Assembly (NCBI RefSeq): GCF_900117415.1
Contig: NZ_FPEI01000006.1
Coordinates: forward strand, 2,480,001 to 2,544,000
Length of the DNA stretch: 64,000 bases
Reading direction: 5' to 3'
Source of the DNA: Hyphomicrobium sp. CS1BSMeth3
GTDB lineage: Bacteria; Pseudomonadota; Alphaproteobacteria; Rhizobiales; Hyphomicrobiaceae
In this document: positions 7,482 through 17,031 of the stretch, in pieces
How positions within the stretch are numbered: the first letter of the stretch is position 1
How the letters are laid out: the number at the start of each line of letters is the position of its first letter
Notes under the pieces: model-generated
The model's input: only the letters and a program-made list of their open reading frames with translations
What the model was told of the DNA's origin: nothing
Database searches by the model: none
Made by a program: the position numbers and the translations under genes

Positions 7482-8648
7482 ATGGAAGTTCGCGCGCGCT
7501 ACGTCCAGATGGGGCTCTTTACCCTGGCCGTCCTGGCCCTGGGCTTCGGCTTCGTCTACTGGATCAACAACGCAGGCGGCCTCAGTGATCGCGCGGCCTA
7601 TCGCGTGCAATTCGACGGGCCCGTGTCCGGATTGCTGCGTGGATCCGCCGTGCTCTTCAACGGCATTCGCGTCGGCGAGGTGACGGCACTCGATCTCAAT
7701 CCGGCTCAGCCGCGCGAGGTACGGGCGACCATCTCTGTCGATCGCAGTGCGCCGGTGCGCAAGGACACGGTGGTCAGCATAGATTTCCAGGGTCTGACAG
7801 GCTCTCCGGTTGTCACGCTCACGGGCGGCGCTTCCGGCGATCCGGTCACGGCAACGAAAGGCGAGCTGCCTCTCCTCAAGGCACGTAGCGACGCCGGTGA
7901 GACCATGTCGCAGTCGGCGCGCGACGTGTTGCGCAAGCTGGATACCATCCTCTCCGAGAACGCAAAGCCGCTGCGCGACATGATCGCCAACATCGACACC
8001 TTCGCCGGCGCGCTCGCGCGCAATGCGGACAAGATCGACGGGATCGCCGCGGGCCTCGAGCGCATGACCGGCGGTGCTGCCGCGAGAGCACGCGCATTGA
8101 CGTTCAACCTGCAACATCTGCACGTGCCGGAAGCCAAGGAGCGAGCACCGGCAGTCCAGGTCGTCGTGCCGGAGCCAAGCGCGCTCTCGAGCCTCGACAG
8201 CGAGAAGATCGCGACCGTTTCGGCCGAGGGCGTGCTTTCGGCGATGTCCGACGCCCAGTGGAGCGATGCGGTAACGCGGATCGTGCAAGCCACGATCATT
8301 CGCGGCCTCGAGGATAGTCATGCCTTTGCCGGCGTCAGTCGCCCACTGGATGACCTGACCGCGGACTTCCGCGTCGCGATCGACATTCGGAAGTTCCAGA
8401 TCGGCGCAGGTAACGCAGCGGACGTCGAGATCGGCAGCAAGATCATCGACAGCAAGGGGCGCATCATTGCCTCGCAGGTCTTCCGGGCTTCCGTCCCAGC
8501 CGCCAGCGAGGATGCCAGCGCGGCAGCGGCTGCAATTGATCAGGCATTCGGGAAGGCGGGGCCGGATCTCGTCGCCTGGGTCGCACGAACCATCGCCGAG
8601 CACAGCGCGCAGAAAGGGCCTCAGCCGAAGAAGGCGGCCGGCGAATAG
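7482..8648 (+). CDS. mlaD: MlaD (MCE) protein fused to a PqiC-like auxiliary domain
   Basis: A 388-aa protein. An N-terminal membrane anchor (about residues 8-28, MGLFTLAVLALGFGFVYWI) is followed by an MCE domain (YRVQFDGPVSGLLRGSAVLF, then NGIRVGEVTALDLNP), which forms the periplasmic lipid-binding ring. After a helical linker (about 140-200), residues about 215-380 resemble the ABC-type transport auxiliary lipoprotein family (PqiC/YmbA): MSDAQWSDAVTRIVQATIIRG, LTADFRVAIDIRKFQI and DLVAWVARTI. PqiC is normally a separate outer-membrane lipoprotein; here it is covalently attached and has no lipobox. The protein may bridge inner and outer membrane. It is last in the operon. Confidence 0.85.
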   Translation: MEVRARYVQMGLFTLAVLALGFGFVYWINNAGGLSDRAAYRVQFDGPVSGLLRGSAVLFNGIRVGEVTALDLNPAQPREVRATISVDRSAPVRKDTVVSIDFQGLTGSPVVTLTGGASGDPVTATKGELPLLKARSDAGETMSQSARDVLRKLDTILSENAKPLRDMIANIDTFAGALARNADKIDGIAAGLERMTGGAAARARALTFNLQHLHVPEAKERAPAVQVVVPEPSALSSLDSEKIATVSAEGVLSAMSDAQWSDAVTRIVQATIIRGLEDSHAFAGVSRPLDDLTADFRVAIDIRKFQIGAGNAADVEIGSKIIDSKGRIIASQVFRASVPAASEDASAAAAAIDQAFGKAGPDLVAWVARTIAEHSAQKGPQPKKAAGE

Positions 8649-8675
8649 CTCCACGCCCGCAATCAGCGCACCCGC

Positions 8676-10322
8676 TCAGTGCCCATCGCTCTTGAAGCGC
8701 GGCAGCCTATCGAAGGAATGGAAAGGCGGCGGCGAGGGAAGCGTCCACTCGAGTGTCGTTGCGCCTTGTCCCCACGGATTGCCTTCGGCCTTGTGCTTGC
8801 TGGCAAAGGCGACGGCAACGCCGATGAAGAACACCAGCGCGCCCACGCCCGAGATGTAGGAGCCGAAGGACGAGATCCGGTTCCAGTCGGCAAAGGCATC
8901 CGGGTAGTCGGGATAGCGCCTCGGCATGCCCGCGAGACCGAGGAAATGCTGCGGGAAGAACGTCAGGTTGACACCGATGAAGGTCAGCCAGAAGTGCAGC
9001 TTCCCGATCGCCTCCGAGTACATGTAGCCCGTCATCTTCGGGAACCAGTAATACCAGCCGGCAAAGAGTGTGAAGAGCGCGGCAAGCGACATCGTGTAGT
9101 GGAAGTGCGCGACGACGTAGTACGTCTGGTGCACCGCGCGGTCCGCGCCGGCGTTGGCCAGGACGATTCCGGTGACACCGCCGATCGTGAAGACAAAAAT
9201 GAAACCGAGCGCGAACAGCATCGGTGTGGTGAAGCGTATGGATCCGCCCCACATGGTCGCGATCCAGGAAAAGACTTTGATGCCGGTCGGCACCGCGATG
9301 ACCATGGTCGCGAACATGAAGTAGGCCTGCACGTCCGCCGAGATGCCGGTCGTGAACATATGGTGCGCCCACACGACGAAGCCGATCGCACCGATCGCGA
9401 CCATCGCATAAGCCATGCCGAGATAGCCGAAGATTGGCTTCTTCGAGAACGTCGCAATGACGTGGCTGACGAGGCCGAAGCCCGGCAGGATGATGATGTA
9501 GACCTCAGGGTGTCCGAAGAACCAGAACAAGTGCTGGTACAGCAGCGGATTACCGCCACCCTGGGCAACAAAGAACGCGGTGTCGAAATTGCGGTCTGCC
9601 AGCAGCATCGTGAGCGCGCCTGCCAGGATGGGCATTGCGAGCAGGAGCAGGAAGGCCGTGATGAGAATTGACCACGCGAACAGCGGCATCCTGTGGATCG
9701 TCATGCCGGGCGCGCGCATGTTGAGGATCGTCGTGATGAAGTTGATCGAGCTCAGGATGGACGACGCACCGGCGATGTGCAGTCCCAGAATGGCGAAATC
9801 GACGGCCGGTCCCGTATGTCCTGACGTGGAGAGCGTCGGATAGACCGTCCAGCCGGTTCCCGCGCCGCATCCCGACAGATCGCGCGTCGCGGCGTCGAGG
9901 CTGATCACGCAGCTCCCCTCTCCCGGCACGAAGAGCGAGAGGATGAGCATCATGAAGCCCGCGGGCAGCAGCCAGAATGAGATGTTGTTCATGCGCGGGA
10001 AAGCCATGTCGGGCGCCCCGATCATCAGCGGCACGAACCAGTTGCCGAAGCCGCCGAACAGCGACGGCATGATCATGAAGAAGATCATGATCAGCCCGTG
10101 ACCGGTCGTGAACACATTGAACATGTGCGGGCTGGAGAAGTATTGCATCCCCGGCTCCTGAAGCTCGAGCCGGATGCCGATCGACAGCGCGCCACCGACG
10201 ATCCCGCCGAACATGGCGAAGATCAGGTACATCGTGCCGATGTCTTTGTGATTGGTGGATAGAAGCCAGCGCCGCCATCCATGCGGATGATCATCTGCGT
10301 GCGCTATTGCCGCGCTCATCAT
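8676..10322 (-). CDS. ctaD: Cytochrome c oxidase subunit I
   Basis: A 548-aa, 12-helix heme-copper oxidase subunit I that reduces O2 in the inner membrane. The low-spin heme ligand lies in [16 protein letters not shown]; the CuB His and the cross-linked Tyr are in [14 protein letters not shown]; the CuB His pair is in [10 protein letters not shown]; and [13 protein letters not shown] supplies the high-spin and low-spin heme His ligands. These mark an A-type (aa3) enzyme. The start at 10322 has GGAGG 8 bases upstream; a GTG 15 bases further upstream is less likely. No subunit II, III or assembly genes adjoin it, although a Sco-type gene lies at 24.6 kb. A perfect FNR/FixK box lies upstream. 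Confidence 0.95.
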   Translation of the reverse strand: MMSAAIAHADDHPHGWRRWLLSTNHKDIGTMYLIFAMFGGIVGGALSIGIRLELQEPGMQYFSSPHMFNVFTTGHGLIMIFFMIMPSLFGGFGNWFVPLMIGAPDMAFPRMNNISFWLLPAGFMMLILSLFVPGEGSCVISLDAATRDLSGCGAGTGWTVYPTLSTSGHTGPAVDFAILGLHIAGASSILSSINFITTILNMRAPGMTIHRMPLFAWSILITAFLLLLAMPILAGALTMLLADRNFDTAFFVAQGGGNPLLYQHLFWFFGHPEVYIIILPGFGLVSHVIATFSKKPIFGYLGMAYAMVAIGAIGFVVWAHHMFTTGISADVQAYFMFATMVIAVPTGIKVFSWIATMWGGSIRFTTPMLFALGFIFVFTIGGVTGIVLANAGADRAVHQTYYVVAHFHYTMSLAALFTLFAGWYYWFPKMTGYMYSEAIGKLHFWLTFIGVNLTFFPQHFLGLAGMPRRYPDYPDAFADWNRISSFGSYISGVGALVFFIGVAVAFASKHKAEGNPWGQGATTLEWTLPSPPPFHSFDRLPRFKSDGH

Positions 10323-10766
10323 GACCGCATCCTCCACTTAACGCTTAGCGCGTCCAGCGGTCCGGACGACGCTGCACCGGGGAGGCTGCTGCCGGAAGAG
10401 CGGGCGGCGATTGATCCAGATCAAATGGGATTGCGACCTTTTGTGTCTGCGCGGGCCGAGCGTCCCACGCCCTCGCGGTATCCGACCGCCTTGCACCAAC
10501 CCAGGCCCGGAAGCCGGCGTCGCCCGTCCACGTCAGGCCATGGCACCGCAATGATGCTGGAATCCTTGCATAAGCTGAGCGATGATCCGCCGCCGCGCCG
10601 GAGCCATGCATCGCGGAGCCCCTGCTGCCCAGCTCCGCCGGATGACGGTCCGCTGACCTGCGTTTTGATGGCGCGGTCAGCTATGCTATCGGCCGGGGTG
10701 GGATGCTACGGACCAGCGTGCGAATGCCGTTTTGGTAGCTGACTGAGTGACATCAGCGGACAGGCA
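10323..10766. other. Divergent intergenic region, ctaD / sensor kinase
   Basis: These 444 bases separate divergent genes. They hold the FNR/FixK box at 10411-10424. I see no convincing gene: short open frames on both strands lack recognisable protein features. The kinase-proximal half shows no clear palindrome or sigma-54 motif. Confidence 0.6.
10411..10424. promoter_or_regulatory. FNR/FixK-type box upstream of ctaD
   Basis: TTGATCCAGATCAA is a perfect palindrome with 6-base arms (TTGATC-CA-GATCAA) and matches the rhizobial FixK/FNR consensus. Its centre lies about 95 bases upstream of the ctaD start. This is the best match of the set. Confidence 0.72.
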
Positions 10767-12596
10767 ATGCAATCACTCGCCAGAAAACTGCTCCTCTGGG
10801 CCGGCGCGGCGGCGCTGATCGGCGGGTCGGCACTCGTCACCCAGCACGTCTGGCGAGAGCAGGGATTGCGTTCATTGCAGGCCATCAACTCCCAGCGCAT
10901 TCAGCTCGTTACGGCCGCTGTTCACGCCGAGGTCAACCGGCAGGACCACTTGCCGATCCTGCTCTCCCTCGATGCCGACGTTCGAGCGGCCCTGCGATCC
11001 CCCGGTGATCCGGCCCTTCTGGATCGCGTGAACCACAAGCTTCGTCGCATCAGCATCGAGGCGGACGCCCGGGCCGTCTATGTCATCCGTCCGAACGGCA
11101 TCGTGATTGCGAGCGACGACTGGGAAAGCGCTAACACCCGCATCGGCCGCAATGCCTCGGATCTTCCCTACTTTCAGCAGGCTATCGCGGGCGGCAAGAG
11201 CGCGGACCTGGAAATCGAGCCCGACTCCGACCGGATCCGGTACTTCCTTGCCGAGGCTGTCCGGGAGGAGGCACTTCTCGGCGCGGTTGTCGTGCGCATC
11301 GAGTTCGACAAGCTTGAAAGCGCATGGGAAAGCGCCGGCGAGCGCGTCATCGTCACCGATCGCGACGGCATTGCCTTTCTTGCCAGCGATCCGATCTACA
11401 AATATCGGCGGATGAACTTCGAGCGCCAGCCGACCTCGGCCGAGCCCCCGTCAAACCACTATGGCAGCGCGAACCTGGCGCCTATCTCCTGGGACATCAT
11501 GGAGCGGCGCGGAAATACGGCGATCATTCGCGCCCGCGGCGGGGCCGACAGCTCGGCATATCTCTACGAGTCCATGGCGCTGCCGGAGTATGGCTGGACT
11601 GCACACCGCCTCGCGGCACTGGCGAGTGTCTCCAATGACGAACGCGACGGCGCCATCATCGGCGGCACGATCTCGGCGCTTTTGCTATCGCTGCTTCTCT
11701 ACATGCTTCAGCGTCACCGCGCCTACCTCTCCGAGCGGGACGCCGGCATAAAGCTCAAGCAGGAGGTGGACGAGCGCACGCGGGAGCTGCGGGACGCAAA
11801 CACCTCTCTGACGACGGAGGTGGACGAGCGCCGGCGTACGGAGGCGCGCCTACGCACGACGCAGAACGCGCTTGTCCAGGCCGGAAAGCTCGCAGCGCTC
11901 GGACGCATGTCCGCCGCACTGGCCCACGAGATCAACCAGCCCCTGGCAGCCATCCAGACTTTCATTGCCAGCACACGGATTTTCGCCCAGCGCGGCGATA
12001 CGGATCAGGTCATGCGCAACGTGGACCTCATCAGCGACCTCGCCGATCGCATGGCGAAGCTTTCCGGGCACCTGAAGATGTTCGCCCGCAAGAGCGAGCC
12101 CACCCATCACGAGCGCGTCCGTGTCGACCGGATCCTGGACGGGGCGCTGCTGCTCGTCGAGAATCGGATCAATTCCGGCGATGTGCGGGTCGAGAAGGAC
12201 ATCGAGCCCGACCTGGTCGTGGTCGGCCACGCCGTGCAGCTCGAGCAGGTCGTCGTGAACCTTCTTCTCAATGCCCTCGATGCCGTGTCGGATGCGACGA
12301 GCCCCTGGGTCAGGATCCGCGCCCGATCCACGCCCGAGACGATCGTTCTTGCTGTTGCCGACAACGGGCACGGCATCCCCGCCGACCTCCTCGAGCGGAT
12401 TTTCGATCCGTTCGTGACGACCAAGCCGGTCGGCAAAGGCCTTGGCCTCGGCCTCTCGATATCCTACGGAATCGTTCAAGGAGTGCAGGGCCAGATCTAC
12501 GCGACCAATCTTCCAGAGGGCGGCGCCGAGGTCACTGTGGAGCTGCCGCATTCCGTCGAGGGACTGCCCGCAGTTGCAGAGGCGAGCCATGCCTGA
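10767..12596 (+). CDS. DctB-type sensor histidine kinase
   Basis: A 609-aa membrane sensor kinase with the DctB layout. A first transmembrane helix lies at about residues 8-28 and a large periplasmic double-PDC/PAS-type sensor region ([32 protein letters not shown]) extends to about 290. A second helix (about 293-312), a coiled-coil linker, the H-box [14 protein letters not shown] and the ATPase domain ([33 protein letters not shown]) follow. DctB classically senses C4-dicarboxylates, but no dctA or TRAP genes are nearby. Its gene overlaps the partner regulator by 8 bases, and the next operon encodes RND efflux behind a sigma-54 promoter, so another signal is possible. Confidence 0.88.
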   Translation: MQSLARKLLLWAGAAALIGGSALVTQHVWREQGLRSLQAINSQRIQLVTAAVHAEVNRQDHLPILLSLDADVRAALRSPGDPALLDRVNHKLRRISIEADARAVYVIRPNGIVIASDDWESANTRIGRNASDLPYFQQAIAGGKSADLEIEPDSDRIRYFLAEAVREEALLGAVVVRIEFDKLESAWESAGERVIVTDRDGIAFLASDPIYKYRRMNFERQPTSAEPPSNHYGSANLAPISWDIMERRGNTAIIRARGGADSSAYLYESMALPEYGWTAHRLAALASVSNDERDGAIIGGTISALLLSLLLYMLQRHRAYLSERDAGIKLKQEVDERTRELRDANTSLTTEVDERRRTEARLRTTQNALVQAGKLAALGRMSAALAHEINQPLAAIQTFIASTRIFAQRGDTDQVMRNVDLISDLADRMAKLSGHLKMFARKSEPTHHERVRVDRILDGALLLVENRINSGDVRVEKDIEPDLVVVGHAVQLEQVVVNLLLNALDAVSDATSPWVRIRARSTPETIVLAVADNGHGIPADLLERIFDPFVTTKPVGKGLGLGLSISYGIVQGVQGQIYATNLPEGGAEVTVELPHSVEGLPAVAEASHA

Positions 12597-13941
12597 CCAA
12601 GGTCTGGTACTGTTTGTCGACGACGAGGAAGCCATGCGTGAGGCCGTCGGCCAATGGCTGCGCCTTGCCGGCTTCGAGCTGATCGTCCACGACCGCGCCG
12701 CGCCCGCCATAGCAGCCTTGAGCACGGACTTTCCCGGCGTTCTGGTGACCGATCTCAAGATGGAAGGCACCGACGGTATGGAGCTTCTGCGCCAGTCGCA
12801 GAATATCGATCCGGAGCTGCCCGTCATCGTCATAACCGGGCACGGCGACGTCGAGACCGCCGTCGACGCCATGCGGCTCGGGGCCTACGACTTCATCGAG
12901 AAGCCCTTCGAGCCGAAGCGCCTGCTGGAGGTCATCAGGAACGCGGCCGAAAAGCGCAAGCTCGTCACGGAAAACCGGCGCCTCAGGCGTGCGGTGGCCG
13001 AGCAGACGCTTGGCTCGCGCATCGTGGGCACCTCGCAAGCCATCGAGCGGCTCCGTGCGAGCGTCGCCGAGCTCGCCGCAACCGACGTCAGCGTCATCAT
13101 TTTCGGCGAGACCGGGGCCGGCAAGGATCTCGTGGCGCGTTGCCTGCACGACTTCGGGCGGCGCCACGAGGGGCACTACGTAGCCATCAATTGCGCCGCC
13201 ATCCCGGAGACGATGGCGGAAAGCGAGTTGTTCGGGTACGAGACCGGCGCCTTCACCGGCGCGGCAAAAGGGCGGATCGGGAAGCTCGAGCACGCCAGCG
13301 GGGGCACGCTTTTCCTCGACGAGATCGACAGTATGCCGCTCTCGATCCAAGGAAAGCTGTTGCGCGCGCTGCAGGAGCGGGTCGTCGAACGGCTCGGATC
13401 CAACCGCAGCCACCCGATCGATTTGCGCGCGATCGCAGCCAGCAAGATCGACCTGCGCCAGGCGAGCAGCGCCGGCCGCTTCCGCTCGGATCTTTATTAC
13501 CGGCTTTCGGTCGTCGAGTTGACGATCCCTCCTCTGCGCCAGCGCAAGGAGGACATCCCTCTCCTGTTCGAGTACTTCGCCTCGCTTGCAGCAAATGCCC
13601 ACGGACGGGAGCGCAGACCCGTCCCTGCGGCCACGGTCAATCGCCTCCTGGCGTATGACTGGCCTGGAAATGTCCGGGAGCTGCGCAATGCCGCTGAACG
13701 CTTTGCGCTCGGTCTCGGCGGGACATTCTGGCCCGATGCCGCCACAGAGCCGGAAGGTGATCGGCTCTCGCTCGCCGAGCAGGTGGACGCCTTCGAGCGC
13801 TCCGTCATCGAGCGCTGCCTGGCGGAGTCCGGCGGCAAGCTGACGGCGGTGATGGAACGCCTGAACATTCCCCGTCGGACCCTCAGTGAGAAGATGGCCA
13901 AGTACGGCCTGGACCGCCGGCGGTTCACCGATCAGGGCTGA
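12589..13941 (+). CDS. DctD-type sigma-54 response regulator
   Basis: A 450-aa NtrC/DctD-family activator. The receiver domain (residues 1-120) has the acidic pair DDEE and phospho-acceptor Asp55 in VTDLKMEGTDGME. The AAA+ domain has Walker A GETGAGKD, the sigma-54 contact loop GAFTGA and Walker B GGTLFLDEID, so it should remodel sigma-54 RNA polymerase. A Fis-type helix-turn-helix ends the protein (KLTAVMERLNIPRRTLSEKM). It is probably phosphorylated by the overlapping upstream kinase. A strong -24/-12 promoter starts 136 bases after its stop, which makes the RND operon the likely target. Confidence 0.9.
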   Translation: MPDQGLVLFVDDEEAMREAVGQWLRLAGFELIVHDRAAPAIAALSTDFPGVLVTDLKMEGTDGMELLRQSQNIDPELPVIVITGHGDVETAVDAMRLGAYDFIEKPFEPKRLLEVIRNAAEKRKLVTENRRLRRAVAEQTLGSRIVGTSQAIERLRASVAELAATDVSVIIFGETGAGKDLVARCLHDFGRRHEGHYVAINCAAIPETMAESELFGYETGAFTGAAKGRIGKLEHASGGTLFLDEIDSMPLSIQGKLLRALQERVVERLGSNRSHPIDLRAIAASKIDLRQASSAGRFRSDLYYRLSVVELTIPPLRQRKEDIPLLFEYFASLAANAHGRERRPVPAATVNRLLAYDWPGNVRELRNAAERFALGLGGTFWPDAATEPEGDRLSLAEQVDAFERSVIERCLAESGGKLTAVMERLNIPRRTLSEKMAKYGLDRRRFTDQG

Positions 13942-13969
13942 AATCGGCTGAATTCCGCCGATGCTTTTG

Positions 13970-13999
13970 TCGGAAGTGGCGGAAAGCCGCCGCTTCGGA
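13970..13999. promoter_or_regulatory. Imperfect inverted repeat, candidate activator site
   Basis: Arms TCGGAAGTGGCGG and CCGCCGCTTCGGA pair at 11 of 13 positions around a 4-base loop. The centre lies about 95 bases upstream of the sigma-54 promoter's -24 element, a usual place for an NtrC-family enhancer. It could instead be the terminator of the regulator gene. A smaller repeat (ATCGGC/GCCGAT, 13943-13962) lies just upstream. Confidence 0.42.
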
Positions 14000-14077
14000 C
14001 GCAATAAGCCGTGCGGACGTTGCGACAAGCCATTGAGTAAGAACAACGAATCTCTGACTCTGTCGGCCTTAACGGGC

Positions 14078-14092
14078 TGGCACGCCCGTTGC
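14078..14092 (+). promoter_or_regulatory. Sigma-54 promoter (-24/-12) of the efflux operon
   Basis: TGGCAC-GCCCG-TTGC matches the sigma-54 consensus TGGCAC-N5-TTGC at every position. The GG and GC dinucleotides are 12 bases apart, as required. Transcription would begin near 14104, giving a leader of about 64 bases before the OMP gene. The -24 element lies in the loop of a short hairpin (AACGGGC/GCCCGTT, 14071-14090), probably by chance. Confidence 0.75.
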
Positions 14093-14167
14093 TAAAGCGA
14101 CAACGGTTCGGAACGGCATAAGGGCGACAAGCCCAGCTCTCCGGACGGGGATCGGGGGCAGAATTCC

Positions 14168-15754
14168 ATGGGTTTCTCGGCATTCTATGCGGAGGGCGGG
14201 CGTGCGATTTGTCGGTACATTGGAAGCTGGTTGGGGGGGAGGCGCAGCATTTGCCTCTTGTTGGTGCCGATGCTGAAGGGCTGCACAGTCGGACCCGACT
14301 TCATTAGCCCGGGCTTTCCGGACGTGGGAAGCTATGTGTCGGGCGATCGCTCTTCCGGCCTTCCGCAAGGAGATCGCGTGCCCGGACAAAACGTCGTACG
14401 CGGCGCAGACATTTCGGCGCGCTGGTGGGGGCTTTTCCGCTCCGAGAACCTCAATCGCCTGGTAGAGGACGGCATCGCGCACAATGCCGATCTCCAGGCC
14501 GCTGCCGCCGCCGTGCGCGTAGCACAGGCCAATGCGCTGGCGCAGCGCAGCACCTTCTTCCCGGTGCTCACCGGAAACTTCGAGTCGACGCGGCAGAAGA
14601 TTGCCAGCCGGTCCGTGACCACCGACGCCGCCTCCGGTTCCGACCTCTTCAGCCTGCACACCGCTCAGCTCACCGTCTCCTTCGTCCCCGACATATTCGG
14701 CGGCAAGCGGCGCCAGTTCGAGTCCGCGGATGCCCAGGCTGAAAGGGAAGGCTTCCGCCTCGAGGGCGTCTATCTGACGCTCACCTCCAACATTGCGCTC
14801 GCGGCCATCCAGGAAGCCTCGCTTCGCGGCCAGGTCGGTGTGACCAAGCGGATGATCGATCTCCAGATGGAGCTTCTGAAGATCCTGAAGCGCCAGCACG
14901 AGCTCGGGCAGCTCGGGCAGACCGAGATCGCCGCCCAGGAGACGGCCGTTGCGCAGACGCGGCTCCTACTGCCGCCGCTCGAACGCCAGCTCGCACAGCA
15001 GCGCCACCTGCTGGCCTTCCTGACCGGCCGTGTTCCGAGCGATGGCCCCTCGGAGACCTTCCAGCTTTCGTCCTTCCGCCTGCCGCGGCAGCTTCCGCTC
15101 AGCCTGCCGGCCGATCTCGTTCGTCACAGGCCCGACGTGAGAGTCGCCGAGGCCAACCTGCGCTCTGCAAATGCGGAGATCGGCGTCGCCATCGCCAACC
15201 GGCTGCCGCAGATCACGCTCTCCGGCAACGCGGGCAGCGTGGCCGAGTCGATTTCCCGGCTGTTCTCTCCCGGAACCACCTTCTGGATGATCGCCGGCAA
15301 TGCGGCGCAGACCATATTCGACGGCGGCAATCTCAGATACCGCCAGCGCGCTGCAGAAGCGGCGACCGACCAGGCCGCCGCCGAGTATCGCAGCGTGGTG
15401 CTCGCTTCCTTCCAGAACGTGGCCGACGTGCTCAGGGCCCTGCAGGCCGACACCCGCGCCATGAGCGCCGCGACCGAGGCCGAGCGCGCGGCATCGCGCA
15501 ATATCGATCTGGTTCGACAGCAGGTTCAGGAAGGGCAGGTCAGCGTGCCGCTCCTGCTCGTCGTACAGCAGGCATACCTGCAGGCGCAGCTTGCACGCGT
15601 GGAAGCGGAAGCCTCGCGGCTCGCCAACACCGTCGCGCTTTTCCAGGCGCTCGGTGGCGGCTGGTGGAACAGGCCGCCGCCGCCGGCCCCCGAAACGGTT
15701 AGCCATGACAACGAGCGCGCCATCAAGAAGGCCGCGCACGTAACGCGAGAGTAA
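14168..15754 (+). CDS. Outer-membrane efflux lipoprotein (NodT/OprM family)
   Basis: A TolC-like outer-membrane channel protein, 528 aa with two outer-membrane-efflux-protein repeats. The N-terminus carries LKGCTVGPDF, matching the family's lipobox (usually L-x-G-C-x-V-G-P-D), with the lipidated Cys at about residue 39. Typical segments are RWWGLFRSENLNRLVEDGIAHN and the second-repeat motif RHRPDVRVAEANLRSANAEIG. It forms the exit duct of the tripartite pump with the next two genes. The pre-lipobox leader is longer than usual, so the true start could be internal. It is first in the operon behind the sigma-54 promoter. Confidence 0.9.
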   Translation: MGFSAFYAEGGRAICRYIGSWLGGRRSICLLLVPMLKGCTVGPDFISPGFPDVGSYVSGDRSSGLPQGDRVPGQNVVRGADISARWWGLFRSENLNRLVEDGIAHNADLQAAAAAVRVAQANALAQRSTFFPVLTGNFESTRQKIASRSVTTDAASGSDLFSLHTAQLTVSFVPDIFGGKRRQFESADAQAEREGFRLEGVYLTLTSNIALAAIQEASLRGQVGVTKRMIDLQMELLKILKRQHELGQLGQTEIAAQETAVAQTRLLLPPLERQLAQQRHLLAFLTGRVPSDGPSETFQLSSFRLPRQLPLSLPADLVRHRPDVRVAEANLRSANAEIGVAIANRLPQITLSGNAGSVAESISRLFSPGTTFWMIAGNAAQTIFDGGNLRYRQRAAEAATDQAAAEYRSVVLASFQNVADVLRALQADTRAMSAATEAERAASRNIDLVRQQVQEGQVSVPLLLVVQQAYLQAQLARVEAEASRLANTVALFQALGGGWWNRPPPPAPETVSHDNERAIKKAAHVTRE

Positions 15755-15765
15755 AGCGCAGGAAC

Positions 15766-17004
15766 ATGTTGCATCGTCTGTACAAAGGTCTACGGACCTC
15801 GATTGTTGTCGTGATCGCCGCTTGCGGCGGCATGCTCGCTGCTGTGGTGCTGTCGAAGGTGTCGTGGTGGAACTCGATGCCGCCGGCCACGGCCTCCTCG
15901 CCGTCGACCGAAAAGGTCGATCCCAACAACGTGCGCGTCACTCCCGACCAGATGCACCAGCTCGAGCTCGTGAAGGTCGGCCTCTGCTCGTTCCGCCAGC
16001 AGAAGACGGCCATTGGCCAGATCGCCTTCAACGAGAACGCCAGCACCAACGTGTTCACGCCCTTCTCCGGTCGCGTCACGCGTCTCATGGCGCAGGTCGG
16101 CGATGAGGTGAAGCGCGGTGATCCTCTGTTCGAGATCGACAGCCCCGAGGTCGTGCAGGTGCAGACGGACCTCATCGCGGCACTGCACGCGCGCGACAAG
16201 GCCAACTCGCATCTCGACGTCATGCGCCGCCAGGCCGATCGCCAGCAGCGACTGTTCCGCGACAAGGCGACATCGCAGCGCGAGATGGAGCAGGCGCAGA
16301 ACGATCTTGCGGCGGCCGAATCCGATTTCAAGACCGCATTGGGCGCACTCACCGCGGCACGGCACCGCCTGCGCGTGATCATAGGCCGCGATCAGGACGA
16401 GGTAGATCGCCTCGAGCGCGAGCGCATCATCAATCCGCTGCTGGCCGTCAACGCGCCAATCGGTGGGACCGTCACTGCGCGACGTATCGGCCCCGGGCAG
16501 TTCGTCAAGACCGATGCCTCCGAGGCGCACTTCTCGATTTCCGACCTTTCCACCATGTGGCTGAAGGCCTACGTCGCGGAAGGCGACATCCCGAACGTGA
16601 GAGTCGGCCAGGAGATCGACGTACGCATCCTCGCTCTTCCTGACCGTCGGGTGCACGCGCGGATCGACGCCATCGGAGCAGCCTCCGATCCCACGACGCG
16701 CCGGGTCATGGTGCGCTCCGAGATTCCAAACCCTGACGGGCTGCTGCGCGCAGAGATGTTCGCGACGTTCAAGATCTCTGTCGGGAATGTCGAGGCGACG
16801 ACGGCCGTCCCAACGGACGCCATCATCCGCCGGGGCGAGGAGACGCGACTGTGGGTTGAGAAGGAACCGCAAGTGTTCCAGAGCCGTACCGTGAAGATTG
16901 GTGCCGAGCAGAACGGCTGTATCCAGATCCGTGACGGGCTCAACCAGGGAGAGACCGTGGTCGGCCGGGGCGCAATCTTTGTAGACAACGAGGGGCGCCA
17001 CTAG
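15766..17004 (+). CDS. RND efflux periplasmic adaptor (CzcB/CusB-like)
   Basis: Membrane-fusion protein of 412 aa linking the RND pump to the outer-membrane channel. It has an N-terminal membrane anchor (about 10-30), a barrel-sandwich half-motif (STNVFTPFSGRVTRLMAQVGDEV, then KRGDPLFEIDSPEVV), a long alpha-hairpin (about 125-205), the second lipoyl half (NAPIGGTVTARRIGPGQFV) and a beta-barrel/MP domain (LWVEKEPQVFQSRTVKIG). This pattern is closest to heavy-metal-type (CzcB) adaptors. There is no His- or Met-rich metal-binding N-terminal extension, so metal specificity is not shown. It starts 11 bases after the OMP gene. Confidence 0.88.
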   Translation: MLHRLYKGLRTSIVVVIAACGGMLAAVVLSKVSWWNSMPPATASSPSTEKVDPNNVRVTPDQMHQLELVKVGLCSFRQQKTAIGQIAFNENASTNVFTPFSGRVTRLMAQVGDEVKRGDPLFEIDSPEVVQVQTDLIAALHARDKANSHLDVMRRQADRQQRLFRDKATSQREMEQAQNDLAAAESDFKTALGALTAARHRLRVIIGRDQDEVDRLERERIINPLLAVNAPIGGTVTARRIGPGQFVKTDASEAHFSISDLSTMWLKAYVAEGDIPNVRVGQEIDVRILALPDRRVHARIDAIGAASDPTTRRVMVRSEIPNPDGLLRAEMFATFKISVGNVEATTAVPTDAIIRRGEETRLWVEKEPQVFQSRTVKIGAEQNGCIQIRDGLNQGETVVGRGAIFVDNEGRH

Positions 17005-17031
17005 GCCCCGGCTTACCTTTCCGGCTCATCC

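Noticed and set aside
6936-8654. A long minus-strand open frame (572 codons) opposite mlaF/mlaD
   Set aside because: It is antisense to two clear genes, its composition is that of a GC-rich shadow frame, and it has no recognisable motif. Similar long shadows lie opposite the sigma-54 regulator (12532-14046) and the RND gene (18169-19563).
10345-10611. Small minus-strand frame in the ctaD / kinase gap
   Set aside because: Low-complexity Ala/Arg/Pro composition typical of shadow frames, and it spans the FNR-type box.
14071-14090. AACGGGC/GCCCGTT hairpin as terminator of the regulator gene
   Set aside because: The same bases form a complete sigma-54 promoter and there is no T tract, so the promoter reading is stronger.
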